NCBI GenBank assembly: GCA_937125135.1
Contig: CAKZLD010000117.1
Location: forward strand, 1-46,204
DNA: 46,204 bases
Source: an uncultured Ignavibacterium sp.
Lineage (GTDB): Bacteria > Bacteroidota > Ignavibacteria > Ignavibacteriales > Ignavibacteriaceae
Reading direction: 5' to 3'
The notes beneath the pieces are model-generated. The model searched no databases. It saw only the letters and a list, made by a program, of their open reading frames with translations, and was not told the DNA's origin. This document shows positions 27,427 to 37,379 of the stretch, piece by piece; position 1 is the stretch's first letter, and every line of letters starts with the position of its first letter. Made by a program: the position numbers and the translations under genes.

Positions 27427-27881
27427 TTATGAATAAAAAATGGAAAATCACTCAGCTGAGAAATTCGAAGAAATTAAAAAAGATTGCCGATTTAATTCTC
27501 AATCAGAGAATTGATATTATTCTAAATCTATTAAATGGATATCTTGAAAATAAAACTATCGAAAACCTTCACGATGTAAGAATCGGACTACGAAGAGTTC
27601 GATACAACTTAGAATTATTTTTAGTCTGTTATGATGAATCAACTTTTAGTAAATTTTACAATAAAATTGAAAAACTTCAGAATCTCTCTGGTGAGGTTAG
27701 AGATCTTGATGTTCTTATGATGAATTTAGATCAATTAAAAAATTCAGAGGTAAAGATTGAAGATGTAATTATTGAAAAAGTTACAGAGATTAGAACTCAA
27801 AAAGAAATTGAACTGATAAATCAAATTAAAAAATTCTTAAATAGTAAAGCACTTAAGCAATTTCTCAAGGAAATAAAATAG
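27423..27881 (+). CDS. Short CHAD-domain protein
   Basis: The 152-residue helical protein shows the CHAD signature: NLHDVRIGLRRVRYNLELF (about 49-67) and LQNLSGEVRDLDVLMMNL (about 88-105), rich in conserved Arg and His that bind polyphosphate. Typical CHAD domains run over 200 residues, so this is about half of the usual twin-bundle; it may be a natural short form or the rest may have been lost. It begins at ATG 27423 with a four-base overlap (ATGA) with the GT2 gene. No polyphosphate kinase lies nearby. Confidence 0.82.
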   Translation: MIMNKKWKITQLRNSKKLKKIADLILNQRIDIILNLLNGYLENKTIENLHDVRIGLRRVRYNLELFLVCYDESTFSKFYNKIEKLQNLSGEVRDLDVLMMNLDQLKNSEVKIEDVIIEKVTEIRTQKEIELINQIKKFLNSKALKQFLKEIK

Positions 27882-27895
27882 TATCGGAGGATGAA

Positions 27896-28570
27896 ATGAA
27901 AATAAGATATTTCGGACATTCGGCTTTGCAGATAAAAACAGATAAACACGAGATTTTAATTGATCCCTTTCTTGATGACAATCCTGTTAGTCCTGTTAAA
28001 TCAAAAGACGTCAAACCCGATTTTGTTATTTTGACTCACGGACACGGTGATCATTTAGGCGATTCACTTAAGATTGGCAAAAGAGATAATCCGCTATTCA
28101 TCTGTGTAAATGAACTTGCTGAATGGTTAAAATCCAAAGGTTTAAATGCTCATAATATGCATATTGGTGGAAGTAAAAAATTTGATTTTGGAACTGTTAA
28201 ATTTACAATAGCTCATCACGGGTCAATTACACCTGATGGTCAGTATGCTGGCGAGCCTGCAGGAGTAATCTTAAACATTGATGGTAAAACTCTTTATCAT
28301 TGTGGTGATACCGGACTTTTTTACGATATGAAACTTATCGGTGAAACGAATAATATTGATTATATGTTTGTACCAATTGGTGATAATTTTACAATGGGAA
28401 TCAATGATGCAGTTAGAGCAGTCGAATTTGTTAAACCAAAAGTTGCAGTTCCCATTCATTACAATACATTTCCAATAATTGAAGCTGAACCGGAAGTATT
28501 CAAAAACAAAATAGAATCGAATGGTTTTAGCTGTCAAATAATAAAATTTGGAGAAGAGATTGAGGTATAA
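27896..28570 (+). CDS. UPF0173-family metallo-beta-lactamase-fold hydrolase
   Basis: This 224-residue enzyme is a member of the metal-dependent hydrolase group UPF0173 (UlaG-like). The fold signature is LTHGHGDHLGDS (metal ligands H, H, D, H), with AHHGSI, LYHCGDTGLF and VPIHYNTFP supplying later ligands; the N-terminus MKIRYFGHSALQIKT and ILIDPFLDDNP are family typical. The natural substrate is not known. A good ribosome-binding site (GGAGG) precedes ATG 27896. It lies between the CHAD gene and parA. Confidence 0.92.
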   Translation: MKIRYFGHSALQIKTDKHEILIDPFLDDNPVSPVKSKDVKPDFVILTHGHGDHLGDSLKIGKRDNPLFICVNELAEWLKSKGLNAHNMHIGGSKKFDFGTVKFTIAHHGSITPDGQYAGEPAGVILNIDGKTLYHCGDTGLFYDMKLIGETNNIDYMFVPIGDNFTMGINDAVRAVEFVKPKVAVPIHYNTFPIIEAEPEVFKNKIESNGFSCQIIKFGEEIEV

Positions 28571-28598
28571 TATTTATTTTGAATTCATTTAAGATTAT

Positions 28599-29384
28599 AT
28601 GGGTAAAATAATTTCAATAGCAAATCAAAAAGGAGGAGTAGGAAAGACTACTTCTGCAGTAAATCTTTCATCTTCATTAGCAAGTGCTGAAAGGCGTACT
28701 CTACTTATTGATATTGATCCTCAAGCAAATTCTACTTCAGGATTAGGCATACACAACATAAGTACATCTGTTTATGATCTTTTAATCGGCAGTAAACAGG
28801 CAGAAGAGATAATAATCAATACTTTTATTCCTTTTCTTGACATTCTTCCATCTCATATAAATCTCGTTGGAGCCGAAATTGAATTAATAAATTTTTCTTC
28901 AAGAGAACTTATTCTAAAGAATGCTTTAGCTCCAATAGTTGATAATTATGACTATATACTTATAGATTGTCCACCTTCTTTAAGTCTTTTAACTCTAAAT
29001 GCATTAACTGCAGCAGATTCCGTTTTAATTCCAGTTCAATGCGAATATTATGCTTTAGAAGGTTTGGGTAAGTTATTAAACACAATTAACATTGTAAAAA
29101 AACATTACAATAAAAGTCTTATAGTAGAAGGTGTTTTACTTACGATGTTCGATTCAAGACTTCGTTTATCTCATCAGGTCGCAGATGAAGTTAAAAAATA
29201 TTTTGGTGATAAAGTTTTCAATACAATAATTCATCGAAATGTAAGAATATCTGAAGCTCCCAGTTATGGTAAACCTATATTGTTTTATGATGCAGTCTCC
29301 TCTGGTGCAAAAAATTATATGGCTCTTGCCTCAGAGATAATTGATCGTAATTCATTAACACATTCACAGATTGCAAATGTCTAA
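28599..29384 (+). CDS. parA: Chromosome partitioning ATPase ParA (Soj)
   Basis: ParA is the deviant Walker ATPase that positions ParB-parS complexes during chromosome segregation. The 261-residue protein starts with the deviant Walker A motif [15 protein letters not shown], followed by [34 protein letters not shown] and [12 protein letters not shown]-like segments (here [12 protein letters not shown]). It lacks an N-terminal helix-turn-helix, as usual for chromosomal ParA. It overlaps parB by eight bases. Confidence 0.96.
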   Translation: MGKIISIANQKGGVGKTTSAVNLSSSLASAERRTLLIDIDPQANSTSGLGIHNISTSVYDLLIGSKQAEEIIINTFIPFLDILPSHINLVGAEIELINFSSRELILKNALAPIVDNYDYILIDCPPSLSLLTLNALTAADSVLIPVQCEYYALEGLGKLLNTINIVKKHYNKSLIVEGVLLTMFDSRLRLSHQVADEVKKYFGDKVFNTIIHRNVRISEAPSYGKPILFYDAVSSGAKNYMALASEIIDRNSLTHSQIANV

Positions 29385-30327
29385 AACAAGATCTAGTTTG
29401 GGTCGTGGGTTGGATGCTCTATTAAATTCCTCATTAACAGATGAAAAGGAAATTAAATATTCTGAAGAACTAGCAAACCTTAAAAATGATGATGGTAAAC
29501 TCGAAAATATTTTAGCAAAAATATCTGTTGATTTAATTCAACCTAATCCTTTTCAACCGAGAATGACCTTTGATACTGAAGCTTTAGAAGAACTAAAAAA
29601 ATCAATTTTACTTAACGGACTGATTCAGCCAATTACTGTAAGACGAACTCAAGCTAATCAATATCAACTAATCTCAGGTGAAAGAAGATTACGAGCATTT
29701 AAAGAATTAGGATATAAGGAAATTCCATCTTACATCATCAAAGTTGATTCCGATGAAGTTCTTCTTGCACTTGCTCTTATCGAAAACATACAACGTGAAA
29801 GATTAAATCCGATTGAAGTCGCACTGGCTTATAAAAGACTTATGAATGAATGTCATTTAACTCAGGAAGATATTGCTGAAAAAGTCGGGAAAGATCGAAC
29901 AACTGTAGCAAATACAATTCGATTGTTAAAATTACCAGAGGTTATTCAAAAAGCTTTAATCGAAGAAAAAATAACTATGGGGCATGCAAGAGCTATTTTA
30001 AGTTTACCTAATGAGAGACTTCAGATTCTTGCATATAAAAAAGTAGTTGATGAAAATTTATCCGTAAGGAAAATTGAGAAATTAGCTAAATCAGTTAATT
30101 CATCAGGAAGTTCTGGAAGTGCTTTAGTTAAATCTTTCTCATCAAAAAAAAGTATAAATGTACACGCTCAGGAATTGGAAGATCGGTTTCAAAAAATATT
30201 TGGGACAAAAGTTATTTGTAATCAAAAATCAAATGGAACAGGTGAGATTATAATCCAGTTTTATTCGAATGATGAATTGGAAAGAATTATCGAAATGATT
30301 GATTCATTAAATGAAAAATATAATTAA
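29377..30327 (+). CDS. parB: Chromosome partitioning protein ParB (Spo0J)
   Basis: ParB binds parS and spreads as a CTP-gated DNA clamp. The 316-residue protein has the N-terminal ParA-stimulating box ([10 protein letters not shown]), the CTPase region ([34 protein letters not shown] and [14 protein letters not shown]), the helix-turn-helix ([27 protein letters not shown]) split over about 165-195, and a C-terminal dimerisation part ending in [16 protein letters not shown] 29377 is used, not the in-frame TTG at 29371. No canonical parS was seen in the window. Confidence 0.96.
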   Translation: MSKTRSSLGRGLDALLNSSLTDEKEIKYSEELANLKNDDGKLENILAKISVDLIQPNPFQPRMTFDTEALEELKKSILLNGLIQPITVRRTQANQYQLISGERRLRAFKELGYKEIPSYIIKVDSDEVLLALALIENIQRERLNPIEVALAYKRLMNECHLTQEDIAEKVGKDRTTVANTIRLLKLPEVIQKALIEEKITMGHARAILSLPNERLQILAYKKVVDENLSVRKIEKLAKSVNSSGSSGSALVKSFSSKKSINVHAQELEDRFQKIFGTKVICNQKSNGTGEIIIQFYSNDELERIIEMIDSLNEKYN

Positions 30328-30796
30328 GACTTTTTTATTCCTGATTTTTTTTTCTTCTATTTCAATTTCTCAGATTGACACTTCATTTACCCCCACCGAA
30401 AATATATCTGCCGACACAGTTTTCTTTATGAAAAAATCTCCTTGGGGCGCAGTATTGCGTAGTGCATTCATACCCGGTTTAGGTCAGGTTTACAATGAAT
30501 CATACTGGAAAGTGCCTGTTATCTGGGGCTTTGCTGGATGGTTTATTTATAACTGGATAGACTTAAATAATCTCTATAAAGAAAATCAGAATTTGTACAG
30601 GGTGAATTCTCAAAGCATTTACAAAATCCGAAGAGATTTTTATAGAGACCAACGAGATAAATTTACTATCTATATTGGATTGTTATATTTACTTAATCTT
30701 GTTGATGCTTACGTTGATGCTCATCTTTTTGATTTTTATATTGATAATAATTCTCGCAATGATTTTCAATTTAATTTCAGAATAAATATCAAATGA
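30311..30796 (+). CDS. DUF5683 family membrane protein
   Basis: The 161-residue protein has a signal peptide or N-terminal membrane segment (about 5-20) and two further hydrophobic stretches. The motif SPWGAVLRSAFIPGLGQVYN (about 42-61) and the following WKVPVIWGFAGW are the DUF5683 signature. In Bacteroidota this gene is usually found right after parB, as here, where it overlaps parB by 17 bases. Its function is unknown; a cell-envelope role is inferred. Confidence 0.85.
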   Translation: MKNIIKTFLFLIFFSSISISQIDTSFTPTENISADTVFFMKKSPWGAVLRSAFIPGLGQVYNESYWKVPVIWGFAGWFIYNWIDLNNLYKENQNLYRVNSQSIYKIRRDFYRDQRDKFTIYIGLLYLLNLVDAYVDAHLFDFYIDNNSRNDFQFNFRINIK

Positions 30797-31500
30797 ACAA
30801 TATCAGTATAGTCAACTGTCCGAATTGCAATTCAGTAAATCCATATTTTAATACCAATTGTTCAGTATGTAATTTCTTTTTAAGAGATAAAATACCAAAT
30901 ATTAATTTAGGTGAGATAATTTTGTCGTTGATTGAAAGTCCTAATAAAGCATTCGAGAGAATTATTCTATCAAATAATAAAAATTATGTTTTGCTACTAC
31001 TTACATTTCTTTCAGTCAGATTTTTCATACTTTCAAGGTTCATTTCAATTCCATTCACAAATCAAAACTCTGATTTTGAATTATTAACTACCTATACTTA
31101 TTTCTTCATTACAACGGGATTAATGATTTTTATTATATCACACTTAATCAATTTATTTTGTCGAATAATTAAAGTTCATTCAAGATTCAAAGATGTTTTT
31201 AGTGTTTTAGTTTTTTCATTTTTCCCTTCGAGCATTGCCATATTTTTACTTTATCCTATTGAATTGACAGTTTATGGAAAGTATTTGTTTTCTAATAACC
31301 CATATCCCTTTGATATTAAAGAAAATGTTTTTTATGTATTTATTGTGTTTGAATTGTTTTTAATAATTTGGTCTTTTATACTTCAAATAAAAGGATTGCT
31401 TGCTTTAAGGTTAAAATTTATAACTTCAATAAATATTTCAATATTTAATTACTTACTATTAACGGGATATTTATTCTTTTCCAAGAAAGTGTTTCTTTAA
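30793..31500 (+). CDS. Zinc-ribbon multi-pass membrane protein (Yip1-like)
   Basis: The 235-residue protein starts with a zinc ribbon (CPNCNSVNPYFNTNCSVC, two CxxC pairs) and then about five transmembrane segments (about 65-82, 100-122, 134-155, 178-198 and 214-232). The arrangement zinc ribbon plus a membrane domain with an F.SPNKAFERI-like linker (here ESPNKAFERII) recalls bacterial Yip1-domain proteins. It overlaps the DUF5683 gene by four bases (ATGA) and nadB starts two bases after it. Function is unknown. Confidence 0.72.
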   Translation: MNNISIVNCPNCNSVNPYFNTNCSVCNFFLRDKIPNINLGEIILSLIESPNKAFERIILSNNKNYVLLLLTFLSVRFFILSRFISIPFTNQNSDFELLTTYTYFFITTGLMIFIISHLINLFCRIIKVHSRFKDVFSVLVFSFFPSSIAIFLLYPIELTVYGKYLFSNNPYPFDIKENVFYVFIVFELFLIIWSFILQIKGLLALRLKFITSINISIFNYLLLTGYLFFSKKVFL

Positions 31501-31502
31501 AG

Positions 31503-33125
31503 ATGAATTATAAAACTGATGTTCTGATAATCGGTAGTGGTATTGCAGGTTTATTCGCAGCATTAAAGATTTCCGATTATGCAGAAGTAATTTTGATAAC
31601 TAAGAAAGATAAAACTGAATCTAACACAAATTATGCTCAAGGCGGAATTGCCTCTGTAATTGATATTAACGACTCTTTTGAAAAACACATTGAAGATACT
31701 TTGATTGCTGGAGCAGGTTTATGTCATCGTGAAGCGGTTGAAATGATGGTTAAAGAAGGTCCTGAAAGAATTAAAGATTTAATTGGAATAGGAACAAAAT
31801 TTACTGAGAGAAACGGAAAATTTGATTTAGTTAAAGAAGGTGGGCATTCACATTCAAGAATTCTTCACGCAAAAGATTTAACAGGTCAGGAAATTGAAAG
31901 AGCTTTGATAAACTCTGTCAATCTCAAATCTAATATCTTAATTTTAGAAAACTTTACTGCAATTGATTTTTTGACAGAGCATAATCTCAAAAAAAACAAA
32001 AATTCTGATATAGAAAACAAAAATTGTTATGGGGTTTATGCTCTTAACTCTCAGACAAATGAAGTTATTAAAATTGAGTCAAAAGCAACTTTATTGGCAA
32101 GTGGAGGATTAGGTCAAGTTTATTTACATACAACTAATCCCAAGATTGCCACAGGTGATGGCTTTGCAATGGCTTACAGAGCCGGAGTAAAAATTGCGAA
32201 TATGGAATTCATTCAATTTCATCCAACATCTTTGTATGGCTCTTCATCTTTACCTGAATTTGAATCAAGGTCCTTTCTAATATCGGAAGCCGTCAGAGGT
32301 TTCGGTGGAATTTTAAGAACAAAGGATGGCAATACATTTATGGAGAAATATGATTCAAGAAAAGAATTAGCTCCAAGAGATATTGTTGCCCGAGCCATTG
32401 ATAATGAATTAAAGAAAAGGGGAGATGAGTTCATTTATCTTGATATAACGTTCAAAAATAGTTCTGAAATAATTGAAAGATTTCCAAATATTTATAACAC
32501 TTGTAAAAGAATCGGAATTGATATAACGAAAGAATTTATTCCTGTAGTGCCATCTGCACATTATGCTTGTGGTGGAGTTCTTGTGGATAAAGATGCCAAG
32601 ACATCGTTGAATGGTTTATATGCTTGTGGTGAAGTAACTATGACAGGAGTTCACGGAGCAAACAGATTAGCTAGTAATTCACTTTTGGAAGCAATAGTTT
32701 ATTCTCACAAAGCTGCAAAATCTATAAAAGAATTTATTAAAGAGAATAAAAATGATTTTTTGGAAATTCCAGATTGGGATGATTCAGGAACTCTGACTCA
32801 TGATGAAAAAATTTTGGTTACACATACAATTAAAGAAGTAAAACATACAATGTGGGATTATGTTGGAATTGTGAGATCAAAGCAAAGATTAGAACGAGCT
32901 AAAACAAGAGTTTCTAATCTTTACAAAGAGAATGAATCACTGTACAAGAAGACGAAAATTTATAATGATATTCTTGAAGCAAGAAATCTCATTGCTTGCG
33001 CTCATATGATTATCAAATGTGCTGAAATGCGAAAGGAAAGTAGAGGGTTGCATTATATTATTGATTATCCTGAATCGGATCCTGATTATCTATCTGATAC
33101 AATCATTCAAAATCAAAAATTTTGA
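31503..33125 (+). CDS. nadB: L-aspartate oxidase
   Basis: NadB oxidises L-aspartate to iminoaspartate, the first step of de novo NAD synthesis. The 540-residue flavoprotein has the FAD-binding IIGSGIAGLFAAL, NYAQGGIASVID, SHSRILHAKDLTGQEIERAL (about 115-135), EFIQFHPTSLYG, the active-site HYACGGVLVD and ANRLASNSLLEA. These segments distinguish it from fumarate reductase flavoproteins such as the sdhA product at 44053, where the His-linked FAD motif differs. nadA and nadC are not nearby. It overlaps the edge of the phenylalanine hydroxylase reading frame but not its likely start. Confidence 0.94.
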   Translation: MNYKTDVLIIGSGIAGLFAALKISDYAEVILITKKDKTESNTNYAQGGIASVIDINDSFEKHIEDTLIAGAGLCHREAVEMMVKEGPERIKDLIGIGTKFTERNGKFDLVKEGGHSHSRILHAKDLTGQEIERALINSVNLKSNILILENFTAIDFLTEHNLKKNKNSDIENKNCYGVYALNSQTNEVIKIESKATLLASGGLGQVYLHTTNPKIATGDGFAMAYRAGVKIANMEFIQFHPTSLYGSSSLPEFESRSFLISEAVRGFGGILRTKDGNTFMEKYDSRKELAPRDIVARAIDNELKKRGDEFIYLDITFKNSSEIIERFPNIYNTCKRIGIDITKEFIPVVPSAHYACGGVLVDKDAKTSLNGLYACGEVTMTGVHGANRLASNSLLEAIVYSHKAAKSIKEFIKENKNDFLEIPDWDDSGTLTHDEKILVTHTIKEVKHTMWDYVGIVRSKQRLERAKTRVSNLYKENESLYKKTKIYNDILEARNLIACAHMIIKCAEMRKESRGLHYIIDYPESDPDYLSDTIIQNQKF

Positions 33126-33193
33126 ATATTAAAATTCTTTGCGAAGAAAAATCTTTTACTATTTTAGCAATTGAAAATTATCGTGGAGGAAAA

Positions 33194-34009
33194 ATGATTC
33201 AAAATCAAAACGAAGAACATTTATCTGCTTACGAGAAAGCAGCAAAAGAGGGGATTGATCCAAGATGTATTCCTCAAAAATTAGATGGACCTGTTCCGAT
33301 TCACGATGAAATAATTTATCCTGATTACAATGATGAGCAACACGAAATCTGGAAGTTTCTCTATAATAGACAAATGAGTTTTCTTCCTAATCGTGCTGCT
33401 GATGAATATCTTGAAGGAGTAAATCAGTTGAACCTGACTTCTGATCGAATTCCGTATCTTAAAGAAATTAGCCACGTTTTCTATAACACTACTGGCTGGA
33501 AAGTTGCAAGAGTTCCGGGTTTAATTGATGTAGAGAATTTCTTTCAGTTACTCAGTCAGAGAGTTTTTCCATCAACTGATTATATAAGAACAAAAGATGA
33601 ACTTGATTATACTCCCGCACCTGATCTTTTCCACGATATTTTTGGTCATATGCCGATGTTGACTAATAAAAGTTTTGCAAACTTCTATCAAAAATTTGGA
33701 ATAGCTTCATTGAATGCGAATCCTGCAGATAGAAAACAGCTTGAAACATTTCACTGGTTTACTGTTGAATTTGGTTTGATAAAAAATTCAAATGGAACTC
33801 GAATTTATGGTGCTGGAATTTTATCATCACTCGGAGAAGTTCAACACGCACTTTCAGATGAAGTTGAAGTCAGAGAATTCATTCCTGAAAAGATTGTTTT
33901 GCAGGATTATGATGTTTGGCATTTACAACCAGTTCTTTTTGCAATTGAATCATTTGAACAACTTGAAGAAGGGTTTAATAGTTGGTGCAATAAAAAAGGA
34001 CTGCTATAA
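33194..34009 (+). CDS. phhA: Phenylalanine 4-monooxygenase
   Basis: This iron- and pterin-dependent enzyme converts phenylalanine to tyrosine. The 271-residue length fits single-domain bacterial forms. The iron ligands are the two histidines in FHDIFGHMPML and the glutamate in FTVEFGLI; VARVPGLID, AGILSSLGE and the pterin-pocket DRIPYLKEIS are also conserved. I start at ATG 33194, which has GGAGGA seven bases upstream; the longer in-frame TTG at 33122 would overlap nadB. The cofactor must be recycled by a carbinolamine dehydratase, and such a gene is present at 8304. Confidence 0.94.
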   Translation: MIQNQNEEHLSAYEKAAKEGIDPRCIPQKLDGPVPIHDEIIYPDYNDEQHEIWKFLYNRQMSFLPNRAADEYLEGVNQLNLTSDRIPYLKEISHVFYNTTGWKVARVPGLIDVENFFQLLSQRVFPSTDYIRTKDELDYTPAPDLFHDIFGHMPMLTNKSFANFYQKFGIASLNANPADRKQLETFHWFTVEFGLIKNSNGTRIYGAGILSSLGEVQHALSDEVEVREFIPEKIVLQDYDVWHLQPVLFAIESFEQLEEGFNSWCNKKGLL

Positions 34010-34016
34010 AAAACAA

Positions 34017-35831
34017 TCATTTTTCAATTTTAGATAAATTGAATCTTTTCCTTGCATTAGGATCTAAATATGTTTTTCTCAATCGAATAGAATTAGGAGT
34101 AACTTCGACCATTTCATCATCCTGAATATACTCCAATGCTTCTTCGAGTGAAAATTTTATCGGAGGAGTTATTTTTATAGCTTTATCAGCACCTGAAGCT
34201 CTCATATTAGTAAGTTTTTTACCACGCTGAACATTTACTTCTATATCCATCTCTTTTGTATGTTCACCTATTATTTGTCCTTGATAAACAAGTTCACCTG
34301 ACTCAATAAAAAACTTTCCTCGATCTTGTAAAGAATCAATTGCATAAGCAGTAGCAGGACCTTCCGCCATTGAAATAATTACTCCATTCCGATTTTTATT
34401 TATCGAGCCTTTAAAATATTCGTATTGGTAAAATTGATGATGAACAATCGCCTCACCTGAACTGATTGTTAAAATCTTAGTTCTCAATCCCATCAATCCT
34501 CTTGAAGGTATATGGAATTCAATAGCGGTTAATGAACCTTTATTTTCCATTTTAATTAATTGACCTTTTCTCTGACTTACAAGCTCTATTATCTTACCAA
34601 CATAGTCAGATGGTGTATCGACAGTGAGAACCTCAATAGGTTCAGCTTTTTTATGATCAATTTCTTTATAGATAACTCTCGGTTCACTTACTTGTAGTTC
34701 ATATCCTTCACGCCGCATATTTTCTATTAGAATTGATAAATGAAGAATTCCACGACCAGAAACCTTGAAACTATCCGGAGAATTCGTCTCTTCAACATGA
34801 AGAGCAACGTTTTGTTTGAGTTCTTTATACAATCTATCTCTTAACTGTCTTGAAGTTACAAATTTTCCTTCCTTTCCATAAAATGGAGAATTATTAACTG
34901 AAAAAGTCATATTGATAGTTGGTTCATCTATTGAAATTATTGGAAGAGGTTCCGGATTTAATTCATCTGAAATTGTATCACCAATATCAATATCTTCAAC
35001 TCCGACGATAGCACAAATATCACCGCATCTGACCTCTTCAACCTCAACTCTTTGTAATCCTTCAAAAACGAAAAGTTGTTCCGGTTTTATTTTATGAATA
35101 TCTCCGTTTCGTTTAATGATTACTAAGTTGTCAGATAGTTTTAAGTTCCCTCCGAATATTCTCCCAATTCCAATTCTTCCGACATAATCATTATAATCCA
35201 AAGTAGTAATTTGCATTTGAACACTGCCTTCATTCATTGGAGGTTCAGGGATGAAGTTAATTAAACCATCTAAAAGAGGGGATAAGTCAACAGGTTGCTG
35301 ATTGAGTTTTTCAATAGCCCAACCATTTCTTCCGCTTGCATAAAAAACAGGGAAATCAAGTTGCTCTTCACTTGCATTTAATTCAATGAACAAATCATAA
35401 ATTTCATCAAGAACTTCTTCAGGACGATTATCAGGTCTATCTATTTTGTTAATTACAACAATTGGTACAAGTTGCAGTTGAAGAGCTTTTTGCAGAACAA
35501 ATCTTGTCTGAGGCATCGGACCTTCAAAAGAATCAACGAGTAAAAAAACTCCATCTGCCATTTTAAGAACCCGTTCAACTTCACCACCAAAGTCTGAATG
35601 TCCGGGTGTATCAATTATGTTTATTTTATGATCTTTATAAATGATACTGATATTTTTTGCAAGAATTGTTATTCCTCGTTCCTGCTCTAATTCATTTGAA
35701 TCTAAAAATCTCTCACGAATCTGCTGATTTTTTCTAAAGACATTACACTGTTTTAATATCTGGTCAACAAGTGTTGTTTTTCCATGATCAACGTGTGCAA
35801 TGATAGCAACATTTCTGATTTTAGTTATCAA
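34017..35831 (-). CDS. typA: Ribosome-associated GTPase TypA/BipA
   Basis: TypA/BipA is an EF-G-like GTPase that helps 50S subunit assembly and stress adaptation. The 604-residue length is typical. Visible: G1 [11 protein letters not shown], switch I RERGIT-like ([12 protein letters not shown]), G3 [13 protein letters not shown]4 NKIDRPD, then domain II (IGRIFGG), [20 protein letters not shown] and the BipA C-terminal [12 protein letters not shown], ending in [11 protein letters not shown]. The start is a TTG at 35831 ([11 protein letters not shown]), supported by the strictly conserved KIRN N-terminus. It converges with phhA with only seven bases between the stops. Confidence 0.96.
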   Translation of the reverse strand: MITKIRNVAIIAHVDHGKTTLVDQILKQCNVFRKNQQIRERFLDSNELEQERGITILAKNISIIYKDHKINIIDTPGHSDFGGEVERVLKMADGVFLLVDSFEGPMPQTRFVLQKALQLQLVPIVVINKIDRPDNRPEEVLDEIYDLFIELNASEEQLDFPVFYASGRNGWAIEKLNQQPVDLSPLLDGLINFIPEPPMNEGSVQMQITTLDYNDYVGRIGIGRIFGGNLKLSDNLVIIKRNGDIHKIKPEQLFVFEGLQRVEVEEVRCGDICAIVGVEDIDIGDTISDELNPEPLPIISIDEPTINMTFSVNNSPFYGKEGKFVTSRQLRDRLYKELKQNVALHVEETNSPDSFKVSGRGILHLSILIENMRREGYELQVSEPRVIYKEIDHKKAEPIEVLTVDTPSDYVGKIIELVSQRKGQLIKMENKGSLTAIEFHIPSRGLMGLRTKILTISSGEAIVHHQFYQYEYFKGSINKNRNGVIISMAEGPATAYAIDSLQDRGKFFIESGELVYQGQIIGEHTKEMDIEVNVQRGKKLTNMRASGADKAIKITPPIKFSLEEALEYIQDDEMVEVTPNSIRLRKTYLDPNARKRFNLSKIEK

Positions 35832-35843
35832 GGTTCTATCTTT

Positions 35844-36401
35844 TTATTTTACAATTTTAGAAATTTCTTTAAACTCAGGTGTGCCACAAACTTCCAGTAA
35901 TTCAAATAACACAGATTCTGTGGTTGTAACCTCTGCTCCAAGTTTTCTCATTCTGTCTATTGCAATATTATAATCAATTATTTTTCTTGAAGAAACAGCA
36001 TCAGCAACGAGATTTACCTGAAAATTATTTGCTAATAAGTCCATTACCGTTTGTTGAACGCAGACGTGACTTTCAATTCCACAGACAACTATCTGGGTTA
36101 AATTATTTCTTGAAAACTCTTCAAATAAATTTTCAGCTCCGGAACAACTAAAAGTCATTTTTTGATAAGCATTATAACCCTGCAATTCATCTAAAATCAT
36201 TTTTGATGTACTGCCCAAACCTTTTGGATATTGCTCTGTAAAGTAAATGGGTAAGCTTAATATTTTAAATCCTTTTATAAGTTTAACTGTGTTTTGAATT
36301 ATCAATTCGTAATTGTTAATTACAGGTAAAATTCTTTCCTGTAAATCAATGACTAGTAGTGCTGTTGAATTCTTTTTCAAAATAATGGGATTTTTAATCA
36401 T
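35844..36401 (-). CDS. Isochorismatase-fold cysteine hydrolase
   Basis: This 185-residue enzyme belongs to the isochorismatase-like (YcaC/nicotinamidase-related) hydrolases. The catalytic triad D19 (ALLVIDLQ), K81 (AYQKMTFS) and C114 (CGIESHVCVQQ) is intact. The YcaC-like short form with GIESHVCVQ acts on unknown amides; the absence of a nicotinamidase-type metal site (the DxHxxxH pattern) argues against PncA. A strong ribosome-binding site (GGAG) precedes the ATG. It follows the C39-like gene and precedes typA with a 12-base gap. Confidence 0.88.
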   Translation of the reverse strand: MIKNPIILKKNSTALLVIDLQERILPVINNYELIIQNTVKLIKGFKILSLPIYFTEQYPKGLGSTSKMILDELQGYNAYQKMTFSCSGAENLFEEFSRNNLTQIVVCGIESHVCVQQTVMDLLANNFQVNLVADAVSSRKIIDYNIAIDRMRKLGAEVTTTESVLFELLEVCGTPEFKEISKIVK

Positions 36402-36467
36402 AACTAAACTCCATTAATTATTTATTATTTTCTTAGTCTTATTTTAATTTATAATATTAAACTCAAT

Positions 36468-37304
36468 TCAATAAATCTCATCCATTCCGTACTTGCCACA
36501 AGCATACATCATAAGTATAGAGGCGAGGTCTATGAGAGCTTTTTTCTGTTCGTCGGCGTGAATTACTAAATCATATACTTCAGCCATAAACTGGAAGTTA
36601 GTGAGAATTTTTTTTAATTCACGAATTGCGGGTTCACCGTGCCAGTAAGCCACTTGCTTTGTAAGAAGTTTTTCAAATCTTCTGAGGAAATCTTTGAATG
36701 AAATAAGATGAGTTGCATTTGCGTGTCTTGGATGACAAATTGATATCAAATCGTTAAAATATTTATCCCAATTCTTAGCAAGTTCTTTATTCCTTAAATC
36801 CATGATATAACGAACTGCATCAATTGAAAAATTTGCCTTAGTTGTTACCTTAAATTGAGGAATAATTGCATAACCATCAAAACTTATTTCATCATTAGAT
36901 TCATCATAATATTTCCAACGTTTGGTTAACTGATAAGGAGTAACGATTGCAATCACTCTATCTAAAGAACTATCCGTTATGATAAATTTCCTATGCTGAA
37001 AACCAACGACTGTTAACCAATGTCCCCAATTATCAACACTCAAAATGCAAGGATAACCCTTTTTGATGTTTTCTTTAAGTGATTTGATAGCTTCATCAGG
37101 ATTTTCCCGACGAAAATACCTCATTTTACAGTCATAGAATTTGGCAGCTTTAGCTAATCCAATTTCATCTGTACCATACCACCAAGTACTGCCGGCTTTA
37201 ATTGCAATTTGTCTTTCACTCTCAAATCTTCCAAGCATTACTAAAGCATATTTAAGAGCAAAAGGACCACATTGATATTTATTTGGTTGAGGATAGAAAC
37301 TCAT
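36468..37304 (-). CDS. C39-like papain-fold peptidase with C-terminal helical domain
   Basis: The first 120 residues form a bacteriocin-processing-like C39/papain-fold peptidase: catalytic C12 in YQCGPFALKYAL, H95 in WGHWLTVVG and D111 in FIITDSSLDRV. The rest (about 140-278) is mainly helical with no family I recognise (KNWDKYFNDLISICHPRHAN, LLTKQVAYWHGEPAIREL). There is no signal peptide or membrane segment, so the enzyme is cytoplasmic, unlike the C39 domain of peptide exporters. It is divergent from an ATP-grasp ligase gene 75 bases away, and I infer a functional pair. Confidence 0.78.
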   Translation of the reverse strand: MSFYPQPNKYQCGPFALKYALVMLGRFESERQIAIKAGSTWWYGTDEIGLAKAAKFYDCKMRYFRRENPDEAIKSLKENIKKGYPCILSVDNWGHWLTVVGFQHRKFIITDSSLDRVIAIVTPYQLTKRWKYYDESNDEISFDGYAIIPQFKVTTKANFSIDAVRYIMDLRNKELAKNWDKYFNDLISICHPRHANATHLISFKDFLRRFEKLLTKQVAYWHGEPAIRELKKILTNFQFMAEVYDLVIHADEQKKALIDLASILMMYACGKYGMDEIY

Positions 37305-37379
37305 TTTATTTCAGAAATTTTACTTGCAAACATAAAAAAAGCAATCTATTATTTATAAATAATCAAGTAAATTTGTTTT

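Noticed and set aside
33105-33210. Direct repeat ATTCAAAATCAAAA at 33105-33118 and 33197-33210
   Set aside because: Both copies are in or next to AT-rich coding sequence (end of nadB, start of phhA) and encode similar IQNQ residues; chance or local duplication without evident function.
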